DNA of 64,000 bases. It comes from Gnetum montanum. Taxonomy: Eukaryota; Streptophyta; Gnetopsida; Gnetales; Gnetaceae. Position numbers and translations under genes: made by a program. Shown here piece after piece: positions 1-12,170 of this stretch. The notes beneath the pieces are model-generated. The model was not told the DNA's origin. It saw only the letters and a program-made list of their open reading frames with translations, and did not search any database. Location of the stretch: NCBI GenBank assembly GCA_015680685.1, contig MNCI01030747.1:1-64000 (forward strand), in the 5' to 3' direction. The number at the start of each line of letters is the position of its first letter. The stretch's first letter is position 1.

Positions 1-241
1 GCGGTTAGCTCTGCACAGATCCTTCTCCTGCTACAACGCCCAAAATGACTCCTCGGTCCTCATTAGCAACTGCTTCGGCAATAGCAGGGAATACTAAATT
101 TAACTTTTGAATTATTAATTGTCTTATACCTTGATTAAACTATTTTGAGTTCCAAAATTAAATTGACTGGAGTATTTAAATATTACATCAAATTTAAAGT
201 TTTATTTTGATATTTTGTTATTATTGTTTGTCATATTGCCC
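1..241. other. unassigned left edge
   Basis: I recognise no gene here. The first 90 bases are less AT-rich than the rest and read open in frame 2 for about 30 codons, which may be an exon remnant; 91-241 is AT-rich like an intron or degraded spacer. It lies directly upstream of the repeat at 242 and the kinase piece at 361. Confidence 0.3.
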
Positions 242-360
242 TTTCCAGCTGAGACTATTCCCGGGTTTCCGTACCCATACGGGAGGCGCCCTAGGCAACA
301 GTCTCCTTAAACGAGTTTTTCCGGCGTTGGAAGCGTGACCAAAATTTACGCATCAACAGG
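242..360 (+). repeat. dispersed repeat of about 119 bp, copy 1
   Basis: This block closely matches 5985-6103: both contain a GAGACTATTC start, a CGTACCCATAC-type core, a GTCTCCT..AA..GAGTTTTTCC segment and a CAAAATTTA..CATCAA end. Copy 1 keeps its CG dinucleotides, whereas copy 2 has lost most by CG-to-CA/TG change, so copy 1 looks younger or less methylated. It abuts the first recognisable kinase codon at 361 and ends in CAACAG, so it is either an insertion that cut off the kinase N-lobe or the end of an intron. Its identity is unknown. Confidence 0.6.
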
Positions 361-1398
361 AATGTCAGGTATTGGGAAAGTTGCGCCACAGGAACCTTAT
401 CAGGATTTTAACTGTGGTTTATTCGGGTGATTTCAAAGCCATAGTCATGCCATATATGAGCAATGGTTCTCTTCATTCACTTCTCTACGATCAACATGAA
501 GGACAATTCAGATCATTATGTTTGCAAATGAGGCTATACATATTGAAAGAGTTAGCTGGAGCACTCAATTATCTTCATCATGATTGCAGCCCCACAGTAA
601 TTCACTGTGATGTTAAACCACATAATGTGTTGCTGGATGAAGACATGACAGTGAAGCTTTCTGACTTTGGCATAGCCCATTTTGTGGCACAGAAGTCAAC
701 ATCTGCAACATCTTCCTCATCAGACGCAATCAAAGGCACTCTAGGATATGTTGCTCCTGGTATATATATTTTTTCAACTAACGTTTTAGATGTGTTTTGG
801 TAATTTTAATATTTGAGGGCTATTATCATTTAAATTTAACTGTATCTCTTCTAATATATTGCTGCTGCTTGTTAATGAGTTAGAGTACGGAATTGGAGGA
901 GAACTATCCATTAAAGGAGATGTTTATAGCTTTGGAGTGGTAATGCTAGAAGTCATGACCAGAATAGAGCCCACACATGATATATTTGGTCCTCATCTCA
1001 CATTGCCAGATTGGGTGTCTACTGTGTTTCAGACGACCATAGAAGAGGAAAAAGTAGAGAGAATTAAAGGTATTTTAACAAGAGCAAATGACAGCAGAGA
1101 AGGAATTGAAATTCAGAAAGAAAAAGATTTGGAGGCAGTTGAAGGTATGCTGAGGGTAGCCCTGATTTGCACAAGCAAAGATGTTGTATTGAGGCCATCC
1201 ATGAAAGAAGTGGAGTCGGTTTTGTCAATGATATTTGATTCATACACATCTATATCATTGACAATTGATGTTGAAAATCTTCTTGGACTTCCCTTCAATA
1301 ATTTGGGTGAAGTAGTAAAGAAAGTTGAAACACAGCGACCACTGAATAACTATGGGAAAGCAGAAATACAAGAGGTATCATCCACCTCAAACTTTTAA
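361..1398 (+). CDS. LRR receptor-like kinase, 3' part (kinase domain, 5'-truncated)
   Basis: Exon 1 (361-759) joins exon 2 (884-1398, TAA stop) through a phase-1 intron. Coding starts inside the N-lobe at the ECQVLGKLRHRNL motif (alpha-C/beta-4). The P-loop, catalytic lysine, transmembrane segment and LRRs are not seen upstream. The catalytic loop reads HCDVKPHNVLL near 603-635, so Arg of HRD is replaced by Cys (a non-RD kinase). DFG is at 663-671 and GTLGYVAPEY spans the intron. GDVYSFGVVMLE marks subdomain IX. This order and the non-RD loop match plant LRR kinases of the FLS2/EFR/Xa21 and At2g24130 kind, plasma-membrane receptors often involved in immune sensing. A tail of about 60 residues follows the kinase fold. 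The C-terminal half has no stops, so it decayed late or is the end of a real gene whose 5' part lies outside or was lost. Confidence 0.8.
760..883 (+). other. kinase intron, phase 1
   Basis: The donor is CCTG|GTATATAT and the acceptor GAGTTAG|AGTACGG. Removing 124 nt restores the GAG codon of the APEY motif and brings both exon frames together. An intron in or near this APE motif is common in this kinase class. The interior is T-rich, as plant introns are. Confidence 0.85.
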
Positions 1399-3299
1399 TG
1401 GTTTTTCTTTTGCTTTGCTTGCATCTTTGACCATAAAAGTTTCACCTGCCTAATTGTAAAAAGTATAGAAAGTATCAGATGTTAGAAGTTTTAGCTTGTT
1501 CTCATGAAAGTTTTAGCTTGTTCTCATGAACTTCTTTTTATGTAGAACCTGCTTTCTTCCTAGTAGAATGGTAGCATTCCTGGTTTACTTTGTTCTCATG
1601 AACTCCTTTTTATGTAGAACCTAATTTTTCCCTACTAGAAGTATTCCTGGGATTTGTTAATAAATTTTGCTATAGAAAATTTTCACTGGATACATTAAAG
1701 TAAATAGCAGATCTGGCAAGTATCTATTTGGCAAAGAAAGAAAATTTTTTAAAGAAAGAGAGGAATATGTTACCTAAATGGCGACCTCTGTTAACCTTGA
1801 AAATGCTGTTGGCCTCTTTTTTTCAAAATGTTATGTTGTTGAATGGGTTCAGTAAAATAGTTAGTTAATTGATCAATAGAAAAGCAAAATTGGTAGAATA
1901 GTATAAAGAAATTGGCATTGCTTTTAACAAATTTGATACTTTATTTTGCCAATTTGTTGCCAGAAATGACAAAATCAATCGGTCAAAGTTGGTAGCATAT
2001 ACACACATGATCTTTTCGTATTTCAATTTAAATATGATTGAATGCATTAATTATAGCCGGGCTAACTTTATCTCAATTTCGATTTATTAATGCCTTCCAT
2101 AGACATAATATGTTTGAATTTCTGATTGAATTTATGTTCACAGTTCTTTAAAGCCGTTAGTTTAAAGTTTGAAATTTCTGATTAATATTCACTCCAGCAA
2201 AGAAAAATTCTTGCCATGCATTTTAAAGAAAAATAATGCAAGAAAAATAATGCACATTTCTGGCCAAGAAGTAATTAATACAATAAGACCGAAAATAACA
2301 AGAGTTTACTCAAAGCATAGCATGGGAACACAAAATGATTTTACAAAGTTGAATCTCAAGAAACAGTGATAAAATGTAACAATAGTATTACACAAGAGAT
2401 AATATCATAGTGTTGTAAAGGTGATTATTTTATTAGCATAATATCATCTTTCTACGAGCCTCTTGCCATCAAAAGCATCACTTCTGTGCATGGATCAATG
2501 ATACCAAAGGCATGAAAGACTCCCTAGAGAACATGTGAAGAAAATGAATAATAATGCTCACATCACACCTTCTTCAAAACATTTCTTTTGTATTTTTTGC
2601 AATCTTTCTCTTTTAAAGATATAAGTTTTGTTGTTTGATGATGCTTTGAGTTGAAGAAAATAGTGATAACAAGCAAAATTTAATGGCTCATGGTACATTG
2701 TAATAAATTTAATAGCAAAATTTAGGGACTTTGTTAATTTTTTAACAAATATAATATTACTACAATTCATTCTTAAAAAATGCATTTTCCTTTATTTTTA
2801 TGGTGCAAGGGACTTCATCAAAGGGTAAACAAGAATTTGTATAATCTGTAAAGTATAACAAAAAAAAGCTTAAATAAAATTGAAATGGTAAAAACTAAGA
2901 CAGTTGTCCTAAATATAAGTTGCCTAGAGCATAGTAAAAATATAGGTTCAGGACCATGGCTAGGGTTTGTAATTGATTCTCATATGCCTTTTTATCCTTT
3001 TGAATGAAAAATAACATTAAAATTTGTAAGTAAGAGATGTAATATGAAGTCTCTCATCAATATCATTCAGGTGTATTTTTAATTAAATATGATTCATACA
3101 TAGGAATAACTAACCTTATATATACTTTTAAAGTAAAGAAAGTTTTTTCAAAAATGAAGAATGATAGAGTGATAAGATTGGACATAGATGTATGAGAGCT
3201 TATTGGAGAGATAATGATAATTTGATCAATAAAATTACTCAATAAGATCTAAGAGAAAGGGACAATGTCAAATCAATGGAAGAGAAACACTATAGTATT
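1399..3299. other. kinase 3' flank and AT-rich intergenic sequence
   Basis: No coding signal. A short segment containing TTAGCTTGTTCTCATGAA is duplicated in tandem around 1487-1530, and a related CATGAACTYCTTTTTATGTAGAACCT recurs near 1527-1552 and 1597-1622. The remaining sequence is AT-rich without any repeat I could place. Element A begins at about 3300. Confidence 0.5.
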
Positions 3300-4174
3300 T
3301 GATAAATTGAAGTTGTGATATTGAATCCTTGATTTCAGGGCATAAGCTACAATGTTGAATACCTAATATCATGGACACGTGCAAGGCTATAAATATGACA
3401 CTTAGGCGCATGGTCCACAAACAATTTCATTCCAACTTAGTGAAATTCTGTCAGTTTGTTTCCTTGATTTTAGCACTTAAGAGTTAGCAGTGTATGCCTG
3501 CAGTGTGATGTTAAGTGATCAAATGGAGTCTTTATTCAAGGGGAATGTACTTGGACACATTTCATGACTGGAAATAAAGATCGAGATTACTTTGCATCAC
3601 TGCAACATCACTTAGATTTTTTTATTGTTTACTAAGATTTATGTTTACTATTTTAACTTGGTATAATGTTTACTGTTTTCCTAGTTACTAATTTACTTCT
3701 CCATGAACTTTACTTTTACTATTGTTAAGCGGAATGGATACAACTGATGTTGAGCATTAAGTGTGATCGTTTGGTAACCTAGTAGTATTGTTGCTTGGTT
3801 TGCCTAGTAGCGAGATACTTGGTAATCCTAGTAATGATTACATAAGTCCAAGACATGTGCGGAGAGTCAAGAACAGATTTCCATCACCTAGGCTAGACTA
3901 GATTCATTTGTTGTTTACTTAGACTTAGAAGCCACTTTCATTTACCTCATGTTTACTAGGAGTAAAATGGCCAAAGCAACATCAATTATCATACACCTCG
4001 CTATGAGTTAAACCATACACATTGATTTTACTAACTCACGTGGGAAGACAACAATCATGAATGTAAATCAATTACTAGCATAATTACATTGCCTTGTCCA
4101 CGGAATTTGATTGGGCTATGCATGAACACTTGTATCTTGTATGGTTGGGTGTTGGATTACTCCACCACTCATCA
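3300..4174 (+). repeat. 5' LTR of element A
   Basis: It is homologous to the other LTRs here (TTCATGACTGGAAATAAAGAT, GGTAACCTAGTAG and ...CCACTCATCA blocks). It ends TCATCA at 4174, directly followed by a primer site. The start near 3300 (TGATAAATTG) is inferred from the family's TGATGAATYG start and the usual distance of about 110 bp to the TATA box. TATAAATA is at 3388-3395. The palindromic GATATC motifs are heavily eroded. Confidence 0.7.
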
Positions 4175-4193
4175 TTGGCACCATTGCCAAGGA
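4175..4193 (+). other. primer binding site, tRNA-Asp type (element A)
   Basis: TTGGCACCATTGCCAAGGA follows the LTR end directly. It differs from the plant tRNA-Asp complement TGGCGCCGTTGCCGGGGA by G-to-A changes; those at 4180, 4183 and 4190 are at CG sites and 4191 is the neighbouring base, as expected from methylation-linked deamination. Confidence 0.7.
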
Positions 4194-4310
4194 CACGTCA
4201 ATGTATGCTTAGTAATTGATTTTTCAAAGTTCGTTGTATTTGAAACATATAGTCAAACCTTACAACCATAAGGAAAGCACACTTAAAACATAACGTCTAA
4301 AAACTATAAT

Positions 4311-4577
4311 ATGGTGTCAAACAAATATCAACCATCACCTAACAAGAAGACAAGAAGAAGCAATGATGGAATCATTGATGAAGAAGAATGGGGGATGTCA
4401 ATGCATACAAGAATTACTTATGCTCACACTGATCCTTACCATCCAAACTTCACTTTCATCTTTCATCAGGATAATCAAATAAAGTGGAAGGACATGCAAG
4501 GCAACATAGTCTTGCCTTCAAAATATGCAGCACTTAACATGCTTCAAACTACCTTAAGGGGAATGCATTTGAACTAG
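4311..4577 (+). pseudogene. gag N-terminal piece of element A
   Basis: An 88-codon open stretch starts with ATG about 120 nt after the primer site, as in the other elements. It contains PNFTFIFHQDNQ and GNIVLP motifs. The same pair occurs in frame at the start of the F-G gag (about 39640-39760, minus) and in degraded form in the K gag, so this is the conserved N-terminal domain of one gag class. Continuity is broken by a stop at 4575 and by low-complexity sequence after it. The function of this domain is not known to me; gag proteins form the virus-like particle in the cytoplasm. Confidence 0.6.
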
Positions 4578-5984
4578 ATCTAGGATGGGTATCATGTGAC
4601 TTTTGATGCCAACATTGCCGATGCTAGGCACGGGGCCATGATCCCTAGCACTAAGCACAAAGAAAATTAATTTGTACAAGCATGTAACAGCCTAGGTGAT
4701 GTAGAACATGGGTTACGTAATGATCATAAAGGTGGCATAATCGATAGTGGTGGTGCTAGAAGTTACATTGGTGGTAACCAATGGTAGTGGAGAACATGGT
4801 GGGAGTTATGTTTGGGTGGTGCCAACAGTTATGTGCAATGGTGGTGTACCTAATGATGTAGTGGTCTTGGGCATCATGAAAGTTACGTAATGGCCTGGGT
4901 GGTGGGTGTAACTAACACAGGACATGGGAATTTAAACACCTCAATGAGTAGTTATAAAAGAAAATTTGTGGATGTTGAGGGGGTAGAAGGGGCATGGCCT
5001 CCTTTCTCTCTAGCACAGCGATGTGGTGAAAGATGGTAGATAGCACTTGCAGCCTCCTCTCTCTCTTGCAGTAGCAACAGGGTACACTGCAGATGGTTGT
5101 GGGGGAAAGCAAGGGACTCTCAGCACCAATGGGGGGTTAAGCAACAAGTGGTAGGCAAATCATCTATCGAGGAATTCACTTTATAAAGGAAACTAGTAGG
5201 CATATGTGTGGCAAGCAATGCTGGTAGCCTCTTTCCTCTCTCCTAGTTTGCATGACAAGCAGCTAACCTCTGTGGGTAGTGCATGATAGGTAGGTGAGCT
5301 CCTGAGGCAGCGATGGCGATCGTGATAGTGACGGTAATGTACATGGTGGGCATGTGAGGTTCTACTTTTTTTCTCTAGTCGCGAAGGTAATGCACATGCA
5401 TAGCAAACCAAGCATACGACATGTTGGTCCCTGAAAGTGGGCATGTGGCACTCACTATGGAAGGTAGTCTCTCTCAATGGTAATGAAGTTGCAGTAGGCA
5501 GGTTCCCTAGGTTTTCTACCACTAACGATAGGTGATGCATGAATGGTGGCATATGTGGTAGGCATGTCTATGGTAGACAGTAGCAAGCTATTGTAGATAA
5601 TGGCAAGTGTGCGCTCTAAGTGGTGGTGCAGGGATCTAGCCTCTCCTCTCTGGCAACACACATGGTAGAAAAAATGGCATGGACTCTAGGAAACAAAGGC
5701 TGTGAACGACATGTCTGTAGCATGCAAAGTGAATAGTAGTGAAATCTCTCTCTCTCTCTCTCTCTCTCTCTTCCTCTCCCTGTGGCTATGAGTAGTGTTG
5801 GCTATGGTGGCATTCCTGGCGATGAGATGACATGAACTAGTGACGATAGTAGGGACCAAGAAAAAGTTTAAATTTTCTAGTTACCTACTATATTTTAATG
5901 AAGTCTTGAAATTCAAAATAGTTATCCTATTCAAATTCCCCTATTTTCTAGTTTAGTTACTATTTTTTTGGAACATCACATGGC
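4578..5984. other. low-complexity GT/GA-rich insert in gag, with (TC)n
   Basis: Between two parts of the element A gag lies G/T-rich sequence full of GGTGGT, CATGGTGG and imperfect blocks like GCCTCCTCTCTCTC...GGTA. A (TC)n microsatellite of about 27 bp is at 5745-5771. Short minus-strand open frames here have skewed, repetitive composition and look like by-products of the repeats rather than genes. Confidence 0.5.
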
Positions 5985-6103
5985 CCTCTTTAGTTGAGAC
6001 TATTCTTGGGTTTCTGTACCCATACAAGAGGTGCCCTAGACAATAGTCTCCTCAAATGAGTTTTTCCCTAGGTGTTGGTGCATCCAAAATTTATCCATCA
6101 ATA
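5985..6103 (+). repeat. dispersed repeat of about 119 bp, copy 2
   Basis: This is a diverged copy of 242-360 in the same orientation. Differences are largely CG-to-CA/TG transitions (for example CCCATACGGGAGG against CCCATACAAGAGG). It sits just before recognisable gag sequence of element A. Finding it next to both a kinase and a gag gene argues that it is a mobile or LTR-derived fragment rather than part of either gene. Confidence 0.6.
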
Positions 6104-8010
6104 GTGACTCAACACATGACAAGACCCTATGAATCCATAAAAGAGCAGATGATGAGAGATGCTACCATGGAGATAAAACATGTACACAACAAAGGGAAGT
6201 ATGTCAACACTTCCATTATCTTAAAAAAACTTGATGTTAATGCATTTATTTCTAAGTAACTCCACTAGAACCATGAGGAGCCTTCAAAAACACCTATCAT
6301 TAGATTTGAGGAACTTGTCAAAGCCCAACTTCATTCCACTCTAGGAAAGACACCTAAGGGAAAGGCTACTAACTCAAGGAGTAACCAGGACTCAAGGCTA
6401 AGGGTCCCTAATAAATCCTACAAAGAAGCATATAAGAGTCATGAAAGAAGAATGAGTCGACATCATTCTCCTAACACCTCATCTACCTCATCTACCTCAT
6501 CACAATTATTGGTGGACTCTAACAGAAGAAGACACAAGTACTGGGACTATGATAGCAAAGAAAGGATGACTCATGGCCATCATGATTGATATTCAAGGCA
6601 CTCTGATATAGAAGATGAAGGAAATGAATGAAGGAGACAAAAGGATCAAAGAGAGGATCAAGAAAAATATGGGCACAAAAAGGGTCACTACTACAATAGA
6701 GCATATGAACCCAAACACAATAATGAACCCCTTATGGCAACCTAAAGCATAATACACAACTAGGAAGCTATCCACATGCTAACCAGGCACATGAGGGATA
6801 GCTGAATCAAATGGCTAGACATGAACAATATGTTAAGATTTAAAGGTGGCTACAACACTGATCCAAAAAATCACCTTTAAGCTTTCCATGATGCATATGC
6901 CCTACAAAACATCGAAAGTTATTGGCAAAAGTTAAAGATATTTTCGAGAACATTTGTGAAGGAAGCAAAGAGCTAGTTTAGGTCACTAGAACCTAAATCC
7001 ATCAAATACTAGAGTACCATGCTCGATATCCTTAATGACAAGTACCTAAGCTATTCACGGATGTCAAATTTAAGAAAAAAAATCCAGGGATAGAAGCAAG
7101 AGACTAATGAGACCCTTGATGCAATAATGAATGGATACTATTCACTATTACATAAGTGCCTAGACTATAAATTTTCATCAAAGGAACAGCTCAAGCACAT
7201 TGTATATGGGTTGCAGAGCAAAACCAAAGAGACCCTTGGAGTTTACACCTAAGGAAGATTATTAGAAATGACCACCCATCATATTCAAAGACTAATTGAT
7301 TAGGTAGCCAAAGAGGAATGTGAGCTAAGAGAAAGGGAATTGGTTGAAGAGTATAATAAAGCCCCATCAATTCGAAAAAGAGATGCACAAGTCTGCAATA
7401 CACAAGAAGAGAAAACTTTGGATCAGGTCATTCAACAAAAGACTTTACCTATTCAAAAATAAGTCAATGATATAGCAGCTAAGGTAGAGAAAGTCTAGGA
7501 TTTAGTAGACGAGAAATTTTCTACAACCCTAAAGATTGTGGAAAAAAATATTGAACAAGCACTCAATAGGGGCAAGCAAAAGAAGAAGAAAAGAGATTAT
7601 GAACAAGATAGTTACAAGCACAAAGAAAAAGTTGCTACCATTGAGGGGTACATTGACTCTAGTTCAAAAGAAGAGGAAGGATGCAAGGTGTGCTAATATG
7701 AACATCCTAAAAGATGTTGTCCTATTATGGCCCACTCGTAAGAATCTGGGGTATATGTACTCAATCCAAGCTTTGTCCAAAAGAAAGGGCCTAGAAGACT
7801 TCCTTATCCTCAAGGTAATATCAGGCAACCTTTCAAGCCAACCTATTACCCAAGTAGAGCCTTCGCTTAACCAAAGGAGCAATATCAGTAGCAATGGTAG
7901 CAACCACAGACATGAGTAATGCCACCAAAAAAGCAACAATATCATACAAGCAATGAGACCCTTATGGATATCACATTCAACGCCCAATCTCACTAATAAG
8001 CACAACTATT
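6104..8010 (+). pseudogene. gag of element A (central and C-terminal part)
   Basis: After an Arg/His/Asp-rich tract (about 6430-6720) comes RFKGGYNTDPKNHL (about 6838-6880), matching the FSGGYDLDPQHHLQAF motif of the gag in element L. The retrotransposon-gag homology region follows, ending with HIVYGLQSKTKETLG. A zinc knuckle CX2CX3HX4C is at about 7682-7720, with one in-frame stop inside it. In-frame stops, mostly TAG and TAA, and frameshifts break it throughout. This spacing variant of the knuckle is typical of Athila/Tat-type plant gags. Confidence 0.7.
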
Positions 8011-8439
8011 CAAACCCCATAGTACTATCTACCTGAATAACACAAACTGACATTATCAAGGACCAACTCAAACTCATACATGCATTCACAAGTAGATGAT
8101 TTTTCAATTCCAAATCCAAATTCTTTACCACCAATGCCACCACTTACAATGTAAGGGGAATTTCCATCACAACTATAGTAGACGAAAGCTACATAGGCAG
8201 TAAACATACAAATAGAGGATCATACTAGCAACACTAAGGGTAAAATGAAGAAATGTCCTTTCTTTAGGACAAGTCTTGAAAAGGTTGGTAGAATTAGAGA
8301 TTCATCAATACCAACTTCCCCTATCACAAATTCTCTTACAATCAACAAGCTTCCATCATCATCCAATCCAAACATATAGATTGTCATGCTCACTGAAATT
8401 GTTATAGACTAGATTAAGGTAGGGCCACTCCCTAAGAAG

Positions 8440-9060
8440 AGACTTGATCCAAGAGTTTCTTTGATCTATTTACAAGTAGTTAGAAACCTACCATGCAAAG
8501 CTCTACTAGACTTAAGTTCTAAGGTAAATTTGATCTATTACAAAACATATCAAGCATGGAACCTACTACCATTGAAAGAGTGCAACATTAGGTTGGAGCT
8601 TGCAGATTAATTTGTTGCCATTCCTTTGGGATAAATAGACAATGTAGTGACCACTGTCAATGGGTGATCTTCTCCAATAGACTTTTTAATAATCAACGTG
8701 AACGATTGTGATAAGAAATTTTTAATAATTATGGGGAAAGCATGGCTTAGCACAATTGATGTTAAGTTAAGTATGAAGGATCTATTTGTGGAAATCTCGA
8801 AGGAGGATAAGCATGAAGCCATACATACATAGTGGATTCCATGCATTACTACTAAAAGAATAGGGTGCAATCATTGACCAACATTCCAAAATGTTAACAT
8901 AGTCATCACACCAGTCCACAAAAAATGTGAGGAACAAGTATGCACACAAGAGATCACAAGAGCCACAAAATCAAAAGATGCCCTATGGCCACTAATTGAG
9001 AACCAAAAATTATCCAAACAATGCATGAAACAATCTAACTCATTTATTAATTCCCATCCT
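8440..9060 (+). pseudogene. retroviral-type aspartic protease of element A, inactive
   Basis: The sequence encodes a recognisable relative of the F-G protease: ALLDLSSKVNLI at the active site (Asp at 8509-8511), YQAWNLLPL, then the VVTTVNG and IIMGKAWLS blocks. The D-S/T-G triad is changed to D-L-S and several stops interrupt it, so it cannot be active. The protease would have matured Gag and Pol in the particle. After about 9060 no RT follows; the sequence passes into the noncoding spacer. Confidence 0.65.
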
Positions 9061-10604
9061 AAGAACATGACTCTAACTAAGGAGCCAAAAATGAAATTAA
9101 TAAATCATAATCATACATTAAAAGAGAAATAAAATAGGATTTAGACAATCAAAATTCAACTACCATCAAGATCACATGGCATAATAGCAGGAAAGTCAAA
9201 TCAATAAAGATGGTAAGTGAACCACCTAGAGTGTATGATCCAAAAGATCTAGGGAGCATTTTCCGAACACTCACCCATGAGTTCAGTTGTGGAAGAGATA
9301 CTTTACTTTGATTTTGGAATTAATAAATATTTTTTCATTTTTTGTTTTACAATTCTTTTTACTTTTCATATTTCGTGATGCAATTTTTCCTATTCTTTTA
9401 ATCTTTTCTCATTCTTTGATACTTTTCATTTCTTAAATTTTTGACATTCTTTGATATCTTCCGATTCTTTAACATTTTCAATTCTTTTAACATTTCTCAT
9501 TCTTTATACTTTTTCAAAATTCTTACTATCTTTTTCCTTTTTTTTATAATTTGTTTTCAAACCCTTTGTAAATAATTTTGATTACTAATAAGACACATTA
9601 CAAATAGAGGAAAGTTGTAGTCCAATAAGTGAAGATTTCTCTATGTTATCAAGTCATAAGGGGCTGATTATTTAAATAATGAACCCACATCATCCATCCA
9701 TCCATTCCATTAATAAGAGGTTCTTATCATGGCCATAACAATATTCTTTTCCATCATACAACAAAGAATAAACTCGTGATCATTATGCCTAGACATAAAA
9801 GTGAAGAACCAAGTGGGAATGAAAAGGATGTAACATCAAGGGGATTTGTGGATTCTTTTAGATTAGTTTTGTGAGTTCTATCATGTTGCTAAGGTTTTAT
9901 TATATCCTTGTAAATCTAATGAAAAATGGGAGTAAGAGTAAAATAAGTTCTTCCTAAAAAGGTTGACAAAAATAAAATAAAGGAGAACATAATAAATTTC
10001 TGGGGGATCCCACTAGAAAGACATGTTACCCATGCCTAAAGGTAGCTAGCTTCTAAAAAAGCTAAAAATAAAACAAATTTCCATGAATAAAACTCATCCC
10101 TTGGACAATACACCAAGTGACAATACTCCTTGCAACATTAATCGTCTTATAGTTGTACTTCCAAGAGATGACACAATGTGATGTCACTGGAATGTGGTCT
10201 GGACTTGGTTTGAATCTTGAATAGAAAGGCTAGTGATTACGTTAACCACTAATAAACAAAAGAATTCACTATGCCTATGGTAAGATACCTCACATCTTAA
10301 TTTCTACAATCTCTTCTAACTCTATCTCATCTCATTATTTGAATAGTCATAACTTGTGGTTTTGTGTAACATAGAGTTATTTTCTCAATTTAGTGGTACT
10401 AACATGTGTGTTTTGCTAAAAAGGTATGCATTACATTCAACTCCTTACTTATGGATACTTTTAGGTGTGATCATACAAGGGCAGTAAGGGCTTGAACTTG
10501 CTTTGGGGAGGACCCAGTTATATAACTATTGTATCTTATACCTACCAAGCAATTCCACATAATCTTGAACCTTTCAACATCACAAAACATCAATAAATAC
10601 TTTC
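9061..10604 (+). other. noncoding spacer of element A
   Basis: 9061-9300 is a post-protease linker. From about 9300 the sequence matches the spacers of E (from about 28395) and L (from about 52022). It starts with a T-rich tract of repeated CATTCTTT-like words (9330-9560), then a block with TGAACCCACATCATCC and TTAATAAGAGGTT (about 9680-9720), then GACATCAAGGGG-like and CTTTGGGGAGGACCC (about 10500) blocks. No open frame is shared by the copies. The CATAT at 10605-10609 is the left target-site duplication of element B-C. Confidence 0.6.
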
Positions 10605-10609
10605 CATAT

Positions 10610-11479
10610 TAATGAGCTTTGAGGTACCCCCTACACCCAACCATACAAAGCACTAAAGCGGTTACCCGTGATCCAGTTGAATTCCATGGACCTATAGTTC
10701 CCTAGTACACTAGCTTTTCTAGGAAGTGAAATGGGTGTTAAGAATGTTTGTTGTCTTCCCAAATACACTTGTGAGACTCAAGGGTATGGTTTAAGTATAA
10801 TTGAGGTATATGATCTTTCTTATTTTATATTTTATAGATTTGATCACCTACAACAAGAATGAAAAGTAGAGTAATTTAAAATCTAATTTGCTATTGCCTA
10901 TCTAGCCTAAGACAAGTAACCATTCCACTTTCTTGGACACATCCTAAACACATATAGCACTGCTAGGCTACCAAATGTCAAGCATTGCTAGGTTACCAAG
11001 TACTATATGTATGCTCGAAGTGGTCGTGCTTATGTTTATTAATAACTAGAAATAAATTTCACAATTTAAATGCATTAAACTAGAGTTCATAAAAGTAAAG
11101 AGCATTAAAATAAAATATCAATCTATTCTTAGTGCTACAAGGATGATCAAAAGAGTTCATTTTATTCCCATCACATTGCTGTGCTCAGGTATATCAATGC
11201 TCAAACAAAAAATTTCACACACTTAGACTCCTTCTGCGGGCACTCAAAAAATATTTTAACTCTAGAGAAAATAAACTTCAAGAGATTTGCTACTTTGACT
11301 AAAAAATGACCAAACATTAATGTCAAATCGAAAGCCCAGGTGCTATATTTATAGGTGAACATATACCCCCTGACATTGGATACTTGATGTTGCATCCAAA
11401 CCCTAACATCGAATACCCAATTTCGCGTCTTCGATGTCATGTACCTAACATTGGAGAAAACAAAGAATGTATTATATCA
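10610..11479 (-). repeat. 3' LTR of element B-C (LTR B)
   Basis: It pairs with LTR C: the sections around 10840-10910 and 19925-19990 are nearly identical, and each shares private features absent from the other LTRs. The outer end is fixed by the CATAT duplication and the inner end by TACCCCCATGACTGAAT, the reverse complement of the PPT side. The TATA box on the minus strand is at 11344-11353. Degenerate copies of the GATATC-type words lie at 11367-11455. Confidence 0.9.
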
Positions 11480-12170
11480 TACCCCCATGACTGAATGAAA
11501 ACTCTTCCTCGAGTGAAGAAGATGAGGAACAAGTTCTTTACAAAATATTGGATAGGTATGGGGTTATTGACTGACATACAAACTTACTCAAATGGAACAA
11601 CAGACTCTAAGTGCCCAAGTGTACGGAATTACAACTTTTACAAAATTGGGTGTTCATGATAAGAGAAATGAGCATCCTAGATAACACTAACATCCAACAA
11701 CTCTTAATAGTAGAATAATGAGAGAGAAGATCCAACGATCATGAACGGTCCTCATTGTGTGGTACTACTACATCATTCTTGGTAAAGATAGTCCCACTGC
11801 TAATCCATGCTTCCCATTGTAATCACAATAGAATCATGAATTAGTATGCAATGTGTAACACATAACTGTTAAATGCCTTGTCTTATCAGTGGTTACACTC
11901 GACTAGGTTGTGATTGTGGTAGATTGATTCTTTTAGTAGTGTTAGTAGGAAGGCTCAAAAATAGGGTAAAATAGATAAGCAGTCCAATGCATTTGAAAAA
12001 TTTTAACACAAGGAAATATTTGAAGAGGATGTAAGTATTCATAACAATAAAAAGGAAAGTTCACTAAAAAATGTTGTGAAGATGTGCACAATTGGATGTC
12101 ATCGATGAAGAAACAAAAAGAATTTGATTGTAAGTGTCTAAGGGCAAAGAACTTAGCTAACCCAACCAAA
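11480..12170 (-). other. 3' untranslated region and PPT-like run of element B-C
   Basis: Immediately inside the 3' LTR the minus strand reads ATTCAGTCATGGGGGTA, the polypurine-like run shared by D-H, F-G and (mutated) E. The following 700 nt have no ORF shared with the other elements, and the additional ORF found in A, E, L and D-H is not recognisable here. A similar noncoding 3' region is found in F-G at 34453-35150. Confidence 0.5.

Noticed and set aside
300-360. P-loop-like GVGS..KIY reading before the kinase
   Set aside because: Out of frame with the kinase exon and also present in the repeat copy at 5985-6103, which has no kinase beside it.
4912-5661. Cluster of minus-strand open frames with Cys/His-rich products
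   Set aside because: The sequence is repetitive CT/GT-rich material inserted in gag; the motifs repeat with the DNA period and show no family pattern.
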